Positions 40,052 through 50,540 of a DNA stretch of 64,000 nucleotides are shown piece after piece. Numbering within the stretch: position 1 is the first letter of the stretch; every line of letters starts with the position of its first letter. A program made the position numbers and the translations under genes. The stretch comes from Synechococcales cyanobacterium S06 (GTDB lineage Bacteria; Cyanobacteriota; Cyanobacteriia; Cyanobacteriales; JAABRE01), in the NCBI GenBank assembly GCA_011391125.1, contig JAABRE010000005.1:1-64000 (forward strand), written 5' to 3'. A model generated the notes under the pieces. That model did no database searches. It was not told the DNA's origin and saw nothing but the letters and a program-made list of their open reading frames with translations.

Positions 40052-43021
40052 TTAATCGACAATTCCGGGAGCAAAACCTTGACGTTGCACGTTTTCAGTC
40101 ACAACTCGAGGTTCTAAAAATTGTAACAGATAATCCGGACCACCCGCCTTTGAACCTACCCCCGACATTTTGAAACCACCGAAGGGTTGACGAGCCACGA
40201 TCGCCCCGGTAATGGTACGATTAATGTATAAATTACCCACCTCAAACTCTTGACTAGCACGGTTTATATGGTCTGGAGTGCGAGAATATAAACCACCAGT
40301 TAAAGCATAATCCGTCCCGTTCGCCACTTGCAAAGCTTCGTCAAAATTCTTAACTTTGATTACTGCAACCACGGGACCGAAAATTTCTTCCTGAGCAATT
40401 TTGGCATTTGGGGCAAGATCCGCAATAATCGTCGGACTGACAAAATAACCATGGTCAGGGGATTCCATTTCTAAAACCACCCGGCCTTCTTGACGACCAA
40501 TTTCAATATATTCCTGAATCCGTTTTTGGGCCGCTCCGTCAATCACCGGACCAACTTTAACACTGGGCTCATCCGTTGGACCAATATTTAAGGAATTCGT
40601 AGCTTCGACAAAACGCTCCAAAAAGGCATTATATACCGTTTCTAGCACGATTACCCGCGAACAGGCGGAACATTTTTGCCCCGTATAACCAAAGGCTGAT
40701 TGTACTACTCCAGCAACTGCTTGATCCAAGTCGGCACTCTCATCAATAATCAGGGCATTTTTGCCGCCCATTTCGGCAATTACCCGCTTTAAATGCTTTT
40801 GACCAGGTTGAACCAGCGCTGCATTTGCATAAATCCAACAACCAACTTCCCGTGAACCGGTAAACGCAATCAAATGGACATCTTTATGCTTGACCATATA
40901 TGCACCAACCGTAGAACCCTTACCCGGTACATATTGCAACACTCCTTGGGGAATTCCTGCTTCCACTAAAATTTCCACGATTTTGGCCGCAATTACGGTG
41001 GCTGTTTCCGCCGGTTTTAACAATGTGCAGTTACCCGCAACTAATGCTGCTACAGTCATACCTGTGGAGATCGCAAAAGGAAAATTCCAAGGCGAGATGA
41101 CTAAAGCAACCCCTTTAGCTTGATAAAAATAGCGGTCAGTTTCCCCCGGAATATCATAATTGTAGCCGCGATCAAGACGTTCCATTTCATCAGCATAATA
41201 GCGACAAAAATCGATCGCCTCGGAAACTTCAGCATCAGCTTGGGGGATAATTTTCCCTACTTCTAAACAGATCCAAGCATTCAATTCATGGCGACGATTT
41301 TCCATAATTTCCGCTGCTTTTCTGAGGATATTTGCTCTTTCTTTAGCAGGAGTTTTGCTCCATTTTGGAAAGGCTTTTTTCCCTGCTTGAATTGCGTTTT
41401 CCGCTTGTTCTTCTGAAATTAAGCCAATTTTGCCCACGACTTCTTGATATTGAGAAGGATTAACCGACTCAATATAATTATTAGTTTCCACATATTTGCC
41501 ATCAATTAAAGGTAAATATGTTTTGCCTAAATTTCCCTTAACTTTCACTAAAGCTTGATGGGCTTTATTTCTTAAATTATTATTAGCATAATCCGTATCC
41601 GGAGCATTAGCAAACTGATTATTAACGAGGATTTTTTCCTCTGAAGATAATTGGGGAGGAGCGATTAATTCTGCAATTGGTTTTTCCTCTGAATTTTGGC
41701 GTAGAAAAGAACTATTGGCGGTATTTTCTAATAACCGACGAATTAAATAGGCCATCCCGGGTAATAAATCACCATAAGGAGCATAAACCCTCACCCGATG
41801 TCCCCGTTTGGCGATCGCTTTTGCGAGGTTATCTCCCATCCCATATAACACTTGACATTCAAAACGACGACGAGGTATGTTTAACGTTTCAGCAATGGCG
41901 CAAGCTAATGCTTGAGTGCGCACATTATGACTACCAATAGCTGCATAAAGATACTCATTATTTTCTAATAATAATTGAGTCATTTTTTCGTAGTTAATAT
42001 CCGTTTCTGGTTTCTGATTAAAGACCGGTTGAGGCCAATGATTTTGTAAAGATTTAATGGTTTCCTGGTCCCAATAAGCTCCTTTTACCAGTCTAACAGT
42101 AACAGGATTACCCCGTTTTTTTGCCCACTCAATTAAATTTTCTAAGTCTTGATAGGAGTCTTTTAAATATGCTTGTAAAGTTACGCCAATGTCCGTGCGA
42201 TTTCTAAAATCCTCCTCCATTAATAGCTCTTTTAAAATTGCTAAAGTCAGGTTTTTATATTGATACTGTTCCATATCAAAATGAACCGCACAACCTAAAT
42301 CCTTTGCCCTTTTTAGTAAAATCCTAATGCGATCGCATACCTTTTCCTTACTACCTTCTGGATCCAAAGGATCAAATTGGGAGTAAAAAGCCGTTAACTT
42401 AACTGACACTTGCACCCTAGCTAATTCTTCACCATCAGCTTGATCAATTTGTGACACATTTGACCATTTTTTTGACTGGTCAGAAAGGCTTTCCATTAAC
42501 TCCATATATCTAGCAGAGTAGGATTGAGCTTCAGATTCCGTGATTACCGCTTCACCTAACAAATCAATAGTGAAACCCATCTTATCTTTTCTAAGACGTT
42601 CAACCGTTTTAATTACTTCCTTAATATTAGCACCAGAAATATATTTATAGGCCAAAGTTTCCACCGCTTTCGTAACAGTAGCTGCGGCAATTTGTGCCGG
42701 AGGAGTATTCGCGTCAGCAAAGTTAAGTAATCCCTTTAAAGCTGATGGTAATTCCACCGATTCATCCGACATATATTGTTGTAAATGATTCGCTATTTCA
42801 GTATTACTTTGCAGTGCTGGAATACTATCAATAAATCTAAACAAATTGACTTTTAAACCGGGGTTACTCATTGCCCATTCTAATAGCTTATCATCCCAGC
42901 GCATTTGGTCCTTAATCTTATCAAAAAGACCCCTTTTTTCCCGAGTTGCTTCTATCAGTTGTCTCGCAATTTCTTGAGTTTTATTTTCGTAATTTTGTGT
43001 CGTTTTTCCCGCTACAACCAT
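40052..43021 (-). CDS. putA: Bifunctional proline dehydrogenase / L-glutamate gamma-semialdehyde dehydrogenase
   Basis: PutA oxidises proline to glutamate in two steps. The 989-residue protein has a PRODH barrel (about 130-460; RVKVSVKLTAFYSQFDP-like VQVSVKLTAFYSQ, HFDMEQYQYKNL, VRLVKGAYWDQE and YAPYGDLLPGMAYLIRRLLEN). The aldehyde dehydrogenase follows (about 510-975; VISPWNFPFAI, AFTGSREVG, VIAEMGGKNALI and catalytic Cys in YTGQKCSACSRV). It lacks the N-terminal ribbon-helix-helix of the E. coli regulator, as usual for this length. It is monocistronic. Confidence 0.96.
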   Translation of the reverse strand: MVVAGKTTQNYENKTQEIARQLIEATREKRGLFDKIKDQMRWDDKLLEWAMSNPGLKVNLFRFIDSIPALQSNTEIANHLQQYMSDESVELPSALKGLLNFADANTPPAQIAAATVTKAVETLAYKYISGANIKEVIKTVERLRKDKMGFTIDLLGEAVITESEAQSYSARYMELMESLSDQSKKWSNVSQIDQADGEELARVQVSVKLTAFYSQFDPLDPEGSKEKVCDRIRILLKRAKDLGCAVHFDMEQYQYKNLTLAILKELLMEEDFRNRTDIGVTLQAYLKDSYQDLENLIEWAKKRGNPVTVRLVKGAYWDQETIKSLQNHWPQPVFNQKPETDINYEKMTQLLLENNEYLYAAIGSHNVRTQALACAIAETLNIPRRRFECQVLYGMGDNLAKAIAKRGHRVRVYAPYGDLLPGMAYLIRRLLENTANSSFLRQNSEEKPIAELIAPPQLSSEEKILVNNQFANAPDTDYANNNLRNKAHQALVKVKGNLGKTYLPLIDGKYVETNNYIESVNPSQYQEVVGKIGLISEEQAENAIQAGKKAFPKWSKTPAKERANILRKAAEIMENRRHELNAWICLEVGKIIPQADAEVSEAIDFCRYYADEMERLDRGYNYDIPGETDRYFYQAKGVALVISPWNFPFAISTGMTVAALVAGNCTLLKPAETATVIAAKIVEILVEAGIPQGVLQYVPGKGSTVGAYMVKHKDVHLIAFTGSREVGCWIYANAALVQPGQKHLKRVIAEMGGKNALIIDESADLDQAVAGVVQSAFGYTGQKCSACSRVIVLETVYNAFLERFVEATNSLNIGPTDEPSVKVGPVIDGAAQKRIQEYIEIGRQEGRVVLEMESPDHGYFVSPTIIADLAPNAKIAQEEIFGPVVAVIKVKNFDEALQVANGTDYALTGGLYSRTPDHINRASQEFEVGNLYINRTITGAIVARQPFGGFKMSGVGSKAGGPDYLLQFLEPRVVTENVQRQGFAPGIVD

Positions 43022-43333
43022 AATAATAGATACTCCAATAATTATTAGGTGGGCATTTTTTTTATAAATGACTGGTTAAATTTTTCAGATTAAATTGAAA
43101 ATGCCCACCCTACCTAAATTATCACAAACCTCAAAGCCAATTCTTAATTTATACCTTGAAAAAATCAAAATTCCCTGACAATTATAATTATTATTCCTAA
43201 TTGCTCCACTATATTTTTAATGAAAAAAATAGATTCATCTATTTTTAAAATCACAGATGAATACAGATAAAACACAATAATTAATCTTAATATTTAGCAA
43301 AATTAATTGTTAAATATTCCCAATTTTCAATTA
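43022..43333. other. Intergenic region upstream of putA with a REP-like palindrome
   Basis: This 312-bp stretch contains TAGGTGGGCATTTT (43047-43060) facing AAAATGCCCACC (43098-43109), a long-looped palindrome related to the GTGGGCA repeats near 60100-60275. The remainder should contain the putA promoter; I see no ORF. Confidence 0.6.
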
Positions 43334-44422
43334 TTAACTTAGCCATCCTTTTAAACGTGCTGCAATACTCGGACGACGTAATTTTCGCATGGCCTTAGTT
43401 TGAATTTGACGTACTCTTTCCCTGGATAAATTGAACATAACTCCCACTTCCTCCAAAGTCGCTGGTTGATTGTCATATAAACCATAACGCAAAGAAATGA
43501 CATCCTTTTCCCTTTCCGTCAAAATTTCAGCTAAAACATCCCAAATGTCTTGTCTCATCATGTTTTGACTCATTTGCTCTTCTGGTAAAATTGCTTGGTG
43601 ATCTTCTAGTAAATCGACCAATTCCGTGTCTTCTCCTTTGCCAACCCGATGATTTAAAGATAAAGATTGTCTTCTTAAGTCCAATAAATGACGTAATTGT
43701 TCGGGAGTTGCTTCGATTTCCGCTGCTAATTCGTCTTCGTTGGGATTACGTTGTAATTGTTGTTTTAGTATTCTTTGTGCTTTTTTTAGTTTATTTAACT
43801 TCTCGACTATGTGAATAGGAAGACGAATTGTTCTAGCGTCATTGGCGATGGTTCTTGTAATTGCTTGACGAATCCACCAGTAGGCATAAGTCGAGAATTT
43901 GTAACCTTTATCGGGGTCAAATTTTTCGGCTGCTCGATTTAAACCAATTGCTCCTTCTTGAATTAAATCGAGAAAAGGTACACCACGGTTGAGGTAACGT
44001 TTGGCGATGGAAACGACTAATCTGAGATTAGAGCGAATCATTTTTATTTTGGCTAAACGGCCTTTATAAAGACGATGTTCCAATTGCTTTATCGTAGCAA
44101 ATCCTAGTGATTCCGCCAATTCTTGCTTAGTTGGAATCCGTTGTAATTCTTTGCTTAATTCTTTTTCTTTTTCTTCTACCTGAAGCAGAAATTGAACACA
44201 ATAGGCAAATTTTATTTCTTCTTCTGCATTTAAAAGGGGATAACGTCCCATTTCTTTAAAGAAAGTTCCGACGGTATCTTCTGAACTAATACGACCAATT
44301 TTCTGGGTAAAATTATTGTCAGAATCTTTGTTATCATTTAAACTATGATCGTCGAGTTCTTCGCTTGTTAAATCTAAGAGAGAATGATGATTATCTTTCA
44401 TTTTAGTACCCCATTTTGTCAT
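43334..44422 (-). CDS. Group 2 RNA polymerase sigma factor (RpoD-like, SigB-E type)
   Basis: This 362-residue sigma-70 protein has region 1.2 (DTVGTFFKEMGRYPLLNAEEEI), region 2 (SNLRLVVSIAKRYLNRGVPFLDLIQEGAIGLNRAAEKFDPDKGYKFSTYAYWWIRQAITR), region 3 and region 4 with the helix-turn-helix TLEEVGVMFNLSRERVRQIQTKAMRKLR. Region 1.1 is short, so it is an alternative, non-essential type rather than SigA. The exact subgroup cannot be settled here. It could begin at ATG 44401 seven codons in. Group 2 sigma factors adjust transcription to light, nitrogen and stress. It is divergent from priA. Confidence 0.92.
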   Translation of the reverse strand: MTKWGTKMKDNHHSLLDLTSEELDDHSLNDNKDSDNNFTQKIGRISSEDTVGTFFKEMGRYPLLNAEEEIKFAYCVQFLLQVEEKEKELSKELQRIPTKQELAESLGFATIKQLEHRLYKGRLAKIKMIRSNLRLVVSIAKRYLNRGVPFLDLIQEGAIGLNRAAEKFDPDKGYKFSTYAYWWIRQAITRTIANDARTIRLPIHIVEKLNKLKKAQRILKQQLQRNPNEDELAAEIEATPEQLRHLLDLRRQSLSLNHRVGKGEDTELVDLLEDHQAILPEEQMSQNMMRQDIWDVLAEILTEREKDVISLRYGLYDNQPATLEEVGVMFNLSRERVRQIQTKAMRKLRRPSIAARLKGWLS

Positions 44423-44688
44423 TTATTAAAGGTTATTAAATTGTCTTTGATTCCTTTTTTTGGGTTATTTTGTTTTAATTGGTGATTGTAATTAAGTTAA
44501 GGTAAAAAAAGGAAGATCAGGGTTAGATTATCAAATTGTCAAGGAATAAAAGGTTATGCTAATTACAAATTGGCATAAATTTTGTTAAAAAGTCTTTATT
44601 TGTTTAAGTATAGCATCTTTTTTGTTAACTGCTGGCGGTAAAGTTGAATATAATAGATGGATAAATAATTAATTAATTAGGTATTGGT

Positions 44689-47175
44689 ATGTATAGTAAT
44701 TTAATGGTAGCTCAACCAATCACTTTTTATCAGACGGAATCATCACAAGTAATTTATTTTGAGGTGTTAGTAGATTGTCCTGATTTACCCGGATTATATA
44801 CCTATAAAAAACCTCAAGATTTAGTAGTAGAAATCGGGGATATTGTTAGTGTGTCATTTGGACCACAAATAATGGGAGGTATTGTAATTCGGGAGTTATC
44901 TTCACCTCCTTTGGAGTTAGAAATTAGTCGAATTAAAGAAATTGAGAATGTAATTGTAACGGGGTTTTTCACGCCTCAGTATTGGCAATTATTAGAAAAG
45001 GTGGCCAGTTATTACTATACAGAATTAATCACGGTTATAAAAGTAGCTTTACCGCCAGGATTATTAAGAAAAGAGACGCGAAGAATAAGGTTAAATCGGG
45101 ATAAATTGCCTGAAATGGTAGCGGAATTTTGTAGTGAACCTGCGAGACTAATTTTGGCATTACTTCAAGGGCAAAAAGACGGAGATTATAGCGAAAAATA
45201 TCTTAAAAAGAACGTCAAAAATGCCCATAAAGGGATTCGGGATTTGCTCAAAAGAGAGTGGATAATTAGTTATCTTGAACCACCGAATAAAGTAAAACCA
45301 AAATTACAAAAAGCTGTCACATTAATTAGTGATAATCCCTTGGAAAAATTAGGACCTAAACAAAGAGAAGCTTTAGAAACCTTAAAAAATTTAGGCGGGG
45401 AATTGTGGTTAGAAGAATTAACGAAAAAAGCCGATGTAAAAGCGGCCGTTATTAACTCTTTAGTTGACAAAGGTTGTGTAGTAATAGAATATAGAGAAAA
45501 ATTACGTTTAGCACAAGAAAAGGACATAAATAGAGATTATAATAAGAAATTAACACAATTTCAGCAAGGGGCATTAACGACAATTAACAATTTAAGCGGT
45601 TATAATCAGGTCTTGCTACATGGAATAACAGGATCAGGGAAAACCGAAGTTTATTTACAGGCAATTTCCCCTATATTAGAACAGGGAAAATCGGCCTTAG
45701 TTTTAGTACCAGAAATCGGCTTAACTCCGCAATTAACCGATCGCTTTACGGCCCGTTTCGGGGACAAAGTCTATGTTTATCATAGTGGATTAAACGAAGG
45801 GGAAAGATATGACACTTGGCGAAACTTATTAAATGGGGAACAATATATTTTAATAGGAACAAGATCCGCCGTATTTGCTCCCTTACAAAACCTAGGAATA
45901 ATTATTTTAGATGAAGAACATGATCACAGTTACAAACAGCAACAACCTGCACCAAATTATCATGCGAAAACCGTCGCCAAATGGCGGGCCAAATTAGAAA
46001 ATTGTCCCCTAATATTAGGATCAGCAACACCATCTTTAGAAACCTGGTTAGAAATGATCGAAAAAAGGGATATTTTAAATGAGAAAAACCATTATCTCCA
46101 CTTACCAGAAAGGATTGGCGAGAGCAAATTACCTACTATAGAAATAGTAGATTTAAGGACAGAATTAAAACAAGGAAATCGGTCAATTTTCAGTCGAAAA
46201 CTGCAAAATGAACTGACAAAAATGCACGAAAAAAAAGAACAAGGAATCTTATTTGTACCTCGTCGAGGCCATAGTACCTTTGTCTCATGTCGTAGCTGTG
46301 GATATGTAATCGAATGTCCCCATTGTGACGTATCTTTATCCTATCATTATGCCGCCGAAGGAGCCACCGAATTATTAAGATGTCATTACTGCAATTATGC
46401 CACCTTACAACCGAAACATTGCCCCGAATGTACCTCACCCTACCTCAAATTTTTTGGTAGTGGCACACAAAAAGTAGTTTTGGAATTAAACAAAATGTTT
46501 CCCCAAATACGTTGTTTAAGATTTGATAGTGACACAACTTCGACTAAAGGTTCACATAAAAGAATTTTAGATAATTTTAAAAAAGGGGACGCTGATTTAT
46601 TAATCGGGACACAAATGTTAACCAAAGGAATTGACATCGCCGGAGTAACATTAGTAGGAGTAGTAGCCGCCGATGGTTTACTAAATTTATCAGATTATCG
46701 CGCCAGTGAAAGAGCATTTCAAACCCTAACACAGGTTGCGGGCAGAGCCGGAAGGGGGGATAATCCTGGTAGAGTAATCATCCAGACCTATTCCACAGAA
46801 AGCCCCGTAATTGAAGCAGTATTAAAACATAATTATGAAGGATTTGTCGAGCAAGAATTAGAGCAAAGAAAAGACTTAAATTATCCACCTTATGGTAACT
46901 TAATCGTCATAAAAATGACCGGACTAGAGCAAATGTTAGTCCAACAAACAGCAAATATAATAACAGAAAAACTCAGAAAATTAGACTTAAACTGTGAAAT
47001 ATTAGGACCAGCACCTGCTAGTATAATGCGCATATCAGAGCGTTATCGGTGGCAAATATTACTAAAATTTCCTGAACCATTGCCAAAAAACCTCTTTAAT
47101 ATTAAAGAATTAAGGTCCTCTTGTCCCGCATCCATAAGTCTAACCATTGACGTTGATCCCTTACAATTAGACTAA
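44689..47175 (+). CDS. priA: Primosomal protein N' (replication restart helicase)
   Basis: PriA recognises stalled forks and reloads the replisome. The 828-residue protein has a 3'-DNA-binding N-terminal domain, Walker A LLHGITGSGKTEVY, DEEHDHSYKQ (Walker B), the zinc-binding cluster CRSCGYVIECPHCD, then CHYCNYATLQPKHCPEC, and helicase motifs QMLTKGIDIAGVTLVGV and VAGRAGRGDNPGRVIIQTY. It is complete. ATG 44689 or ATG 44704 could be the start. Length is typical for cyanobacteria. Confidence 0.96.
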   Translation: MYSNLMVAQPITFYQTESSQVIYFEVLVDCPDLPGLYTYKKPQDLVVEIGDIVSVSFGPQIMGGIVIRELSSPPLELEISRIKEIENVIVTGFFTPQYWQLLEKVASYYYTELITVIKVALPPGLLRKETRRIRLNRDKLPEMVAEFCSEPARLILALLQGQKDGDYSEKYLKKNVKNAHKGIRDLLKREWIISYLEPPNKVKPKLQKAVTLISDNPLEKLGPKQREALETLKNLGGELWLEELTKKADVKAAVINSLVDKGCVVIEYREKLRLAQEKDINRDYNKKLTQFQQGALTTINNLSGYNQVLLHGITGSGKTEVYLQAISPILEQGKSALVLVPEIGLTPQLTDRFTARFGDKVYVYHSGLNEGERYDTWRNLLNGEQYILIGTRSAVFAPLQNLGIIILDEEHDHSYKQQQPAPNYHAKTVAKWRAKLENCPLILGSATPSLETWLEMIEKRDILNEKNHYLHLPERIGESKLPTIEIVDLRTELKQGNRSIFSRKLQNELTKMHEKKEQGILFVPRRGHSTFVSCRSCGYVIECPHCDVSLSYHYAAEGATELLRCHYCNYATLQPKHCPECTSPYLKFFGSGTQKVVLELNKMFPQIRCLRFDSDTTSTKGSHKRILDNFKKGDADLLIGTQMLTKGIDIAGVTLVGVVAADGLLNLSDYRASERAFQTLTQVAGRAGRGDNPGRVIIQTYSTESPVIEAVLKHNYEGFVEQELEQRKDLNYPPYGNLIVIKMTGLEQMLVQQTANIITEKLRKLDLNCEILGPAPASIMRISERYRWQILLKFPEPLPKNLFNIKELRSSCPASISLTIDVDPLQLD

Positions 47176-47185
47176 CTCTTTCTTC

Positions 47186-47300
47186 CTTTGCGTCTTTGCG
47201 TCTTTGCGTGAGAAAATAAACACAGGAAAAAAGCAATCAACCTTAAAAACTTTTGGGTCGAAAACGTAAGAAAATAAACACAGGAAAAAAGCAATTAACC
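47186..47300. repeat. CTTTGCG repeat and 58-bp tandem duplication before anmK
   Basis: TTTGCGTCTTTGCGTCTTTG occurs at 47186-47214. The 32-bp segment starting AGAAAATAAACACAGGAAAA at 47211 recurs at 47269-47300 (58-bp spacing), the second copy ending on the anmK start codon. It therefore duplicates the putative ribosome binding site AGGAAAAAAG. Confidence 0.85.
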
Positions 47301-48446
47301 ATGAAAGTAATCGGATTAATGAGTGGAACATCAGTGGATGGAATTGATGCCGCCTTCGTAGAAATTAGCGGACAAGAACTTGATTTGCACATCGAAATGT
47401 TAGCGGGAGAAACATACCCCTATCCCGAACCATTGCGGCAGGAAATTTTGGCCGTCTGTGGTGGAAAAGCCTTAACCATGGCGCAAATGGCCGCTTTAGA
47501 CGATGAGATCGCCGTTGAATTCGCCAAGGCTGCCCAAAAAATCCAACAGGATCAACCCGAAGCGGAGTTAATTGGTTCACACGGTCAAACCGTATTTCAC
47601 CGGCCTGCCCATGAAAATTTAGGCTATAGTTTGCAGCTAGGTAGAGGAGCCTTAATTGCCAATTTAACCAAAAAAAAGACCGTGAGTAACTTTCGTCAAG
47701 CGGACATTGCGGCCGGCGGTCAAGGAGCGCCCCTAGTACCAGCCATCGATGCTTATTGGTTGGGTGATTTAACCAAATCTCGGGTGATTCAAAATATTGG
47801 CGGAATTGGTAATCTGACTTATATTCCGGCCCAATCCAAGTTAAACTGGAAAGAGGAAGTTTCTGGTTGGGATAGTGGACCAGGTAATGCTCTGTTAGAT
47901 TTAGCGGTACAATGGCTGTCTGAGGGGAAAAAAACCTTTGATCAGGATGGCCAATGGGCTGCCCAAGGTACTCCTTGTGAGGCTTTGGTCAAGCGGTGGC
48001 TAAAACATGAGTTTTTCCAGCAACAACCACCGAAATCAACGGGACGGGAATTGTTTGGTGAAACTTACCTGCAACAATGCTGGCACGATGGCATTGAAAA
48101 AAACCTAACTCCGGCGGATTTTTTGGCTACTTTAACGGAGTTAACCGCTGCTTCCATTGTGTTAAGCTATGTTAGCTTTCTCCCGAAACTGCCGGATCAG
48201 GTTTTGCTTTGTGGAGGTGGTAGTCGCAATGGCTATCTCAAACAACGTCTCATCGCTAGGTTGAATCCTACTACTCAGGTATTAACTACCGATGAAGTGG
48301 GGGTAAACGGAGATTTTAAGGAGGCGATCGCCTTTGCCATATTAGCCTATTGGCGCTTAAATGGCACAATTAGTGGTATTTTACCTTTAGTAACCGGAGC
48401 AAAGCAGCCAGTGTTACTCGGAGAAGTACATTTTCCCATTGTTTAA
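47301..48446 (+). CDS. anmK: Anhydro-N-acetylmuramic acid kinase
   Basis: AnmK phosphorylates and opens 1,6-anhydro-MurNAc, recycling peptidoglycan. The 381-residue protein has the sugar-kinase motifs [19 protein letters not shown] at the N-terminus, [43 protein letters not shown] and [13 protein letters not shown] choose ATG 47301, where the family starts; a longer frame from 47253 would add 16 residues translated from the duplicated leader. It is complete. Confidence 0.95.
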   Translation: MKVIGLMSGTSVDGIDAAFVEISGQELDLHIEMLAGETYPYPEPLRQEILAVCGGKALTMAQMAALDDEIAVEFAKAAQKIQQDQPEAELIGSHGQTVFHRPAHENLGYSLQLGRGALIANLTKKKTVSNFRQADIAAGGQGAPLVPAIDAYWLGDLTKSRVIQNIGGIGNLTYIPAQSKLNWKEEVSGWDSGPGNALLDLAVQWLSEGKKTFDQDGQWAAQGTPCEALVKRWLKHEFFQQQPPKSTGRELFGETYLQQCWHDGIEKNLTPADFLATLTELTAASIVLSYVSFLPKLPDQVLLCGGGSRNGYLKQRLIARLNPTTQVLTTDEVGVNGDFKEAIAFAILAYWRLNGTISGILPLVTGAKQPVLLGEVHFPIV

Positions 48447-48465
48447 CTAATAACTGATAAATAAA

Positions 48466-48909
48466 ATGGCTCATAGTTTTTTAGTCGGACCAGGACGTTG
48501 GGTTTTAAAAGGAAACTGGTCAGAACGCAATGAAGAACCCATTAGTGTAAAAGGTAAAACGATAATTGCTTGGAGTCAAGATAATTGGTTTACCATGGTG
48601 ACTAAATTGGTTTTTCCAGCTGGCAATCGTGAGGAAATTTCTTTTCAGTATCGAGGTCATCTTGACGGTGGCGAAAGACATTATACTTATGTCTTACAAC
48701 AAAGTCTGCTCGGTAGAGTCGAAGGTGAAGGTTGGATTGGACCAGATTCGATCATTCAGCGTTATTGGGTTTTAGGAGATAAACAGCGTCAAAGCGGTTT
48801 TGAAACGTTTTATCGTCTCAATGATGATAAATATGCCATTTCTAGTGGAGTGCTGTCGGGTCATTACCTGATTAGTACCATGGAAGCAATATTAGAACGT
48901 CAGTCCTAA
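48466..48909 (+). CDS. Conserved hypothetical protein, probable beta barrel
   Basis: I do not recognise a named function for this 147-residue protein. It is rich in beta strands and aromatic residues (SFLVGPGRWVLKGNWSER, FTMVTKLVFPAG, ISFQYRGHLDGGERHYTYVLQ, QRYWVLGDKQRQSGFETFYRL), consistent with a small lipocalin-like barrel. No signal peptide. It starts 19 bp after anmK and is probably in its transcript. Confidence 0.75.
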   Translation: MAHSFLVGPGRWVLKGNWSERNEEPISVKGKTIIAWSQDNWFTMVTKLVFPAGNREEISFQYRGHLDGGERHYTYVLQQSLLGRVEGEGWIGPDSIIQRYWVLGDKQRQSGFETFYRLNDDKYAISSGVLSGHYLISTMEAILERQS

Positions 48910-49018
48910 ATCATTATACGATTATAATTAGTTATTTTGATTGTTGTGTGGCGACAATTATCATTAATTAAATCTATTATTAAACATTAAATCTTAGTAA
49001 ATTGACGGTATTATTCTT

Positions 49019-50536
49019 ATGGCAGACCCTAACATTGGACGATTACTCGCTAACCGCTATCACCTCGTCGATATGGTTGGCGAGGGTGCTATGGGTCGAG
49101 TATATCGTGCAGAAGATACGATATTAGGTGGCGTAACAGTGGCCATTAAATTCCTTTCCCAAATGCTGTTAAATGAAAAAATGCGCATCCGTTTTGAACA
49201 GGAAGCGACGATTTCGGCACTTTTGGGCGAAAAAAGCATTCACATTGTCCGGGTGCGAGATTATGGTATTGATGATAATGATTGTCCTTTTTATGTGATG
49301 GAGTATCTCCAAGGAAAAGGACTGAATGATCTAATTCAGTCAGAAAGCATTGATCTGAAACGCTTTTTTGTGTTTATGCGTCATATTTGTTTGGGCATGG
49401 AAGCGGCTCACCAAGGTATTATGTATAAAGGCGAACTTTGTCCTATTATTCATCGTGACATTAAACCCAGTAATATGTTAGTGATTCAAGAGCCGACTTT
49501 AGGGGATTTGGTGAAAATCCTTGATTTTGGTATTGCGAAGTTAATTCAAGCTAGTGGTGACATGACTCACTCTTTTATGGGGACCTTAGCTTATTGTTCT
49601 CCTGAACAAATGGAAGGGAAGGAGTTGGATAGTCGCTCCGATATTTACAGTTTGGGAGTGATGATGTATGAAATGTTAACGGGAGAAATGCCTTTATTAC
49701 CGGATAATTCCTCCTTTGGGGGGTGGTATAAGGTGCATCATTACGCTACCCCTGAGCCATTTGATCCAGATTACAATGTACCGCAACCCCTGCAAAATCT
49801 GGTGATGAAGTGTATGGCTAAATCCCCTGATGATCGCCCACAGCGTATTAATGAAATTACGCAAATACTTGAGAGTATTAATAATAATACCCCATTACCG
49901 GCATCAGCTTCCCGTAATAGTTTTGCTTTACCAAGCAAAAACGAACCTGAAGAAGCAACCCGCATTTCAGCTCCTTCCATTGATGAAATCTGTTTGCAGT
50001 CAGCTTGGCCAAAAGATAAACCACAGCAAAAAATTGTCTTTCCTCGTTTAATTCGTACTCCCGAAGGTATTTACACTACCCTGTGGGTAATGCTGGAAAC
50101 CGAGGATATTTTGAAACGTAAGTCTAGTACCCGTTATAATCAGTTTCTGTTTTTAACCAATCCTCATCCCATGGTGTTATGGATTACGGTATTACATAAC
50201 CGGGAGCATGGTCCACGTTGGCTTCCCTGTTATCTTGATTTGAAAACCACACCCGGACAACAATTAGCGAAAATCCTGGCCGATACTGGTTCTTATCGGA
50301 TTATGTTTTTCGGTTTGGGTGAACCAGAACGTTGTCACAATGTGATGACTTCCACCATTGCTCCTCGACAGTGTCGTATGTTGAATGATTGGGTCACAGT
50401 CAGTCAAGCGGTAAAAGGGGAAAATAAACCGCAAATTAGCAAGAAAAAACTCAAGGATGAATTTGAAAAATTGAAACCGAAGATTCTGGCTAAACTGGAA
50501 GCTTTACGCTCTGGACACACGGATATTTCGGGATAA
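49019..50536 (+). CDS. Serine/threonine protein kinase (Hanks type)
   Basis: This 505-residue protein has an N-terminal kinase domain (about 12-285): glycine loop GEGAMGRVYRAED, Lys44 in VAIKFLS, catalytic HRDIKPSNML, DFGIAKL and CSPEQMEG in place of APE, then SDIYSLGVMMYEML. After a linker (290-330) there is a second, mainly beta domain (about 335-470: QSAWPKDKPQQKIVFPRLI and YRIMFFGLGEP) that I do not recognise; it may sense a ligand. No TM segment, so it is cytosolic. The stop codon is followed by a 330-bp heptamer array. Confidence 0.93.
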   Translation: MADPNIGRLLANRYHLVDMVGEGAMGRVYRAEDTILGGVTVAIKFLSQMLLNEKMRIRFEQEATISALLGEKSIHIVRVRDYGIDDNDCPFYVMEYLQGKGLNDLIQSESIDLKRFFVFMRHICLGMEAAHQGIMYKGELCPIIHRDIKPSNMLVIQEPTLGDLVKILDFGIAKLIQASGDMTHSFMGTLAYCSPEQMEGKELDSRSDIYSLGVMMYEMLTGEMPLLPDNSSFGGWYKVHHYATPEPFDPDYNVPQPLQNLVMKCMAKSPDDRPQRINEITQILESINNNTPLPASASRNSFALPSKNEPEEATRISAPSIDEICLQSAWPKDKPQQKIVFPRLIRTPEGIYTTLWVMLETEDILKRKSSTRYNQFLFLTNPHPMVLWITVLHNREHGPRWLPCYLDLKTTPGQQLAKILADTGSYRIMFFGLGEPERCHNVMTSTIAPRQCRMLNDWVTVSQAVKGENKPQISKKKLKDEFEKLKPKILAKLEALRSGHTDISG

Positions 50537-50540
50537 TAAG

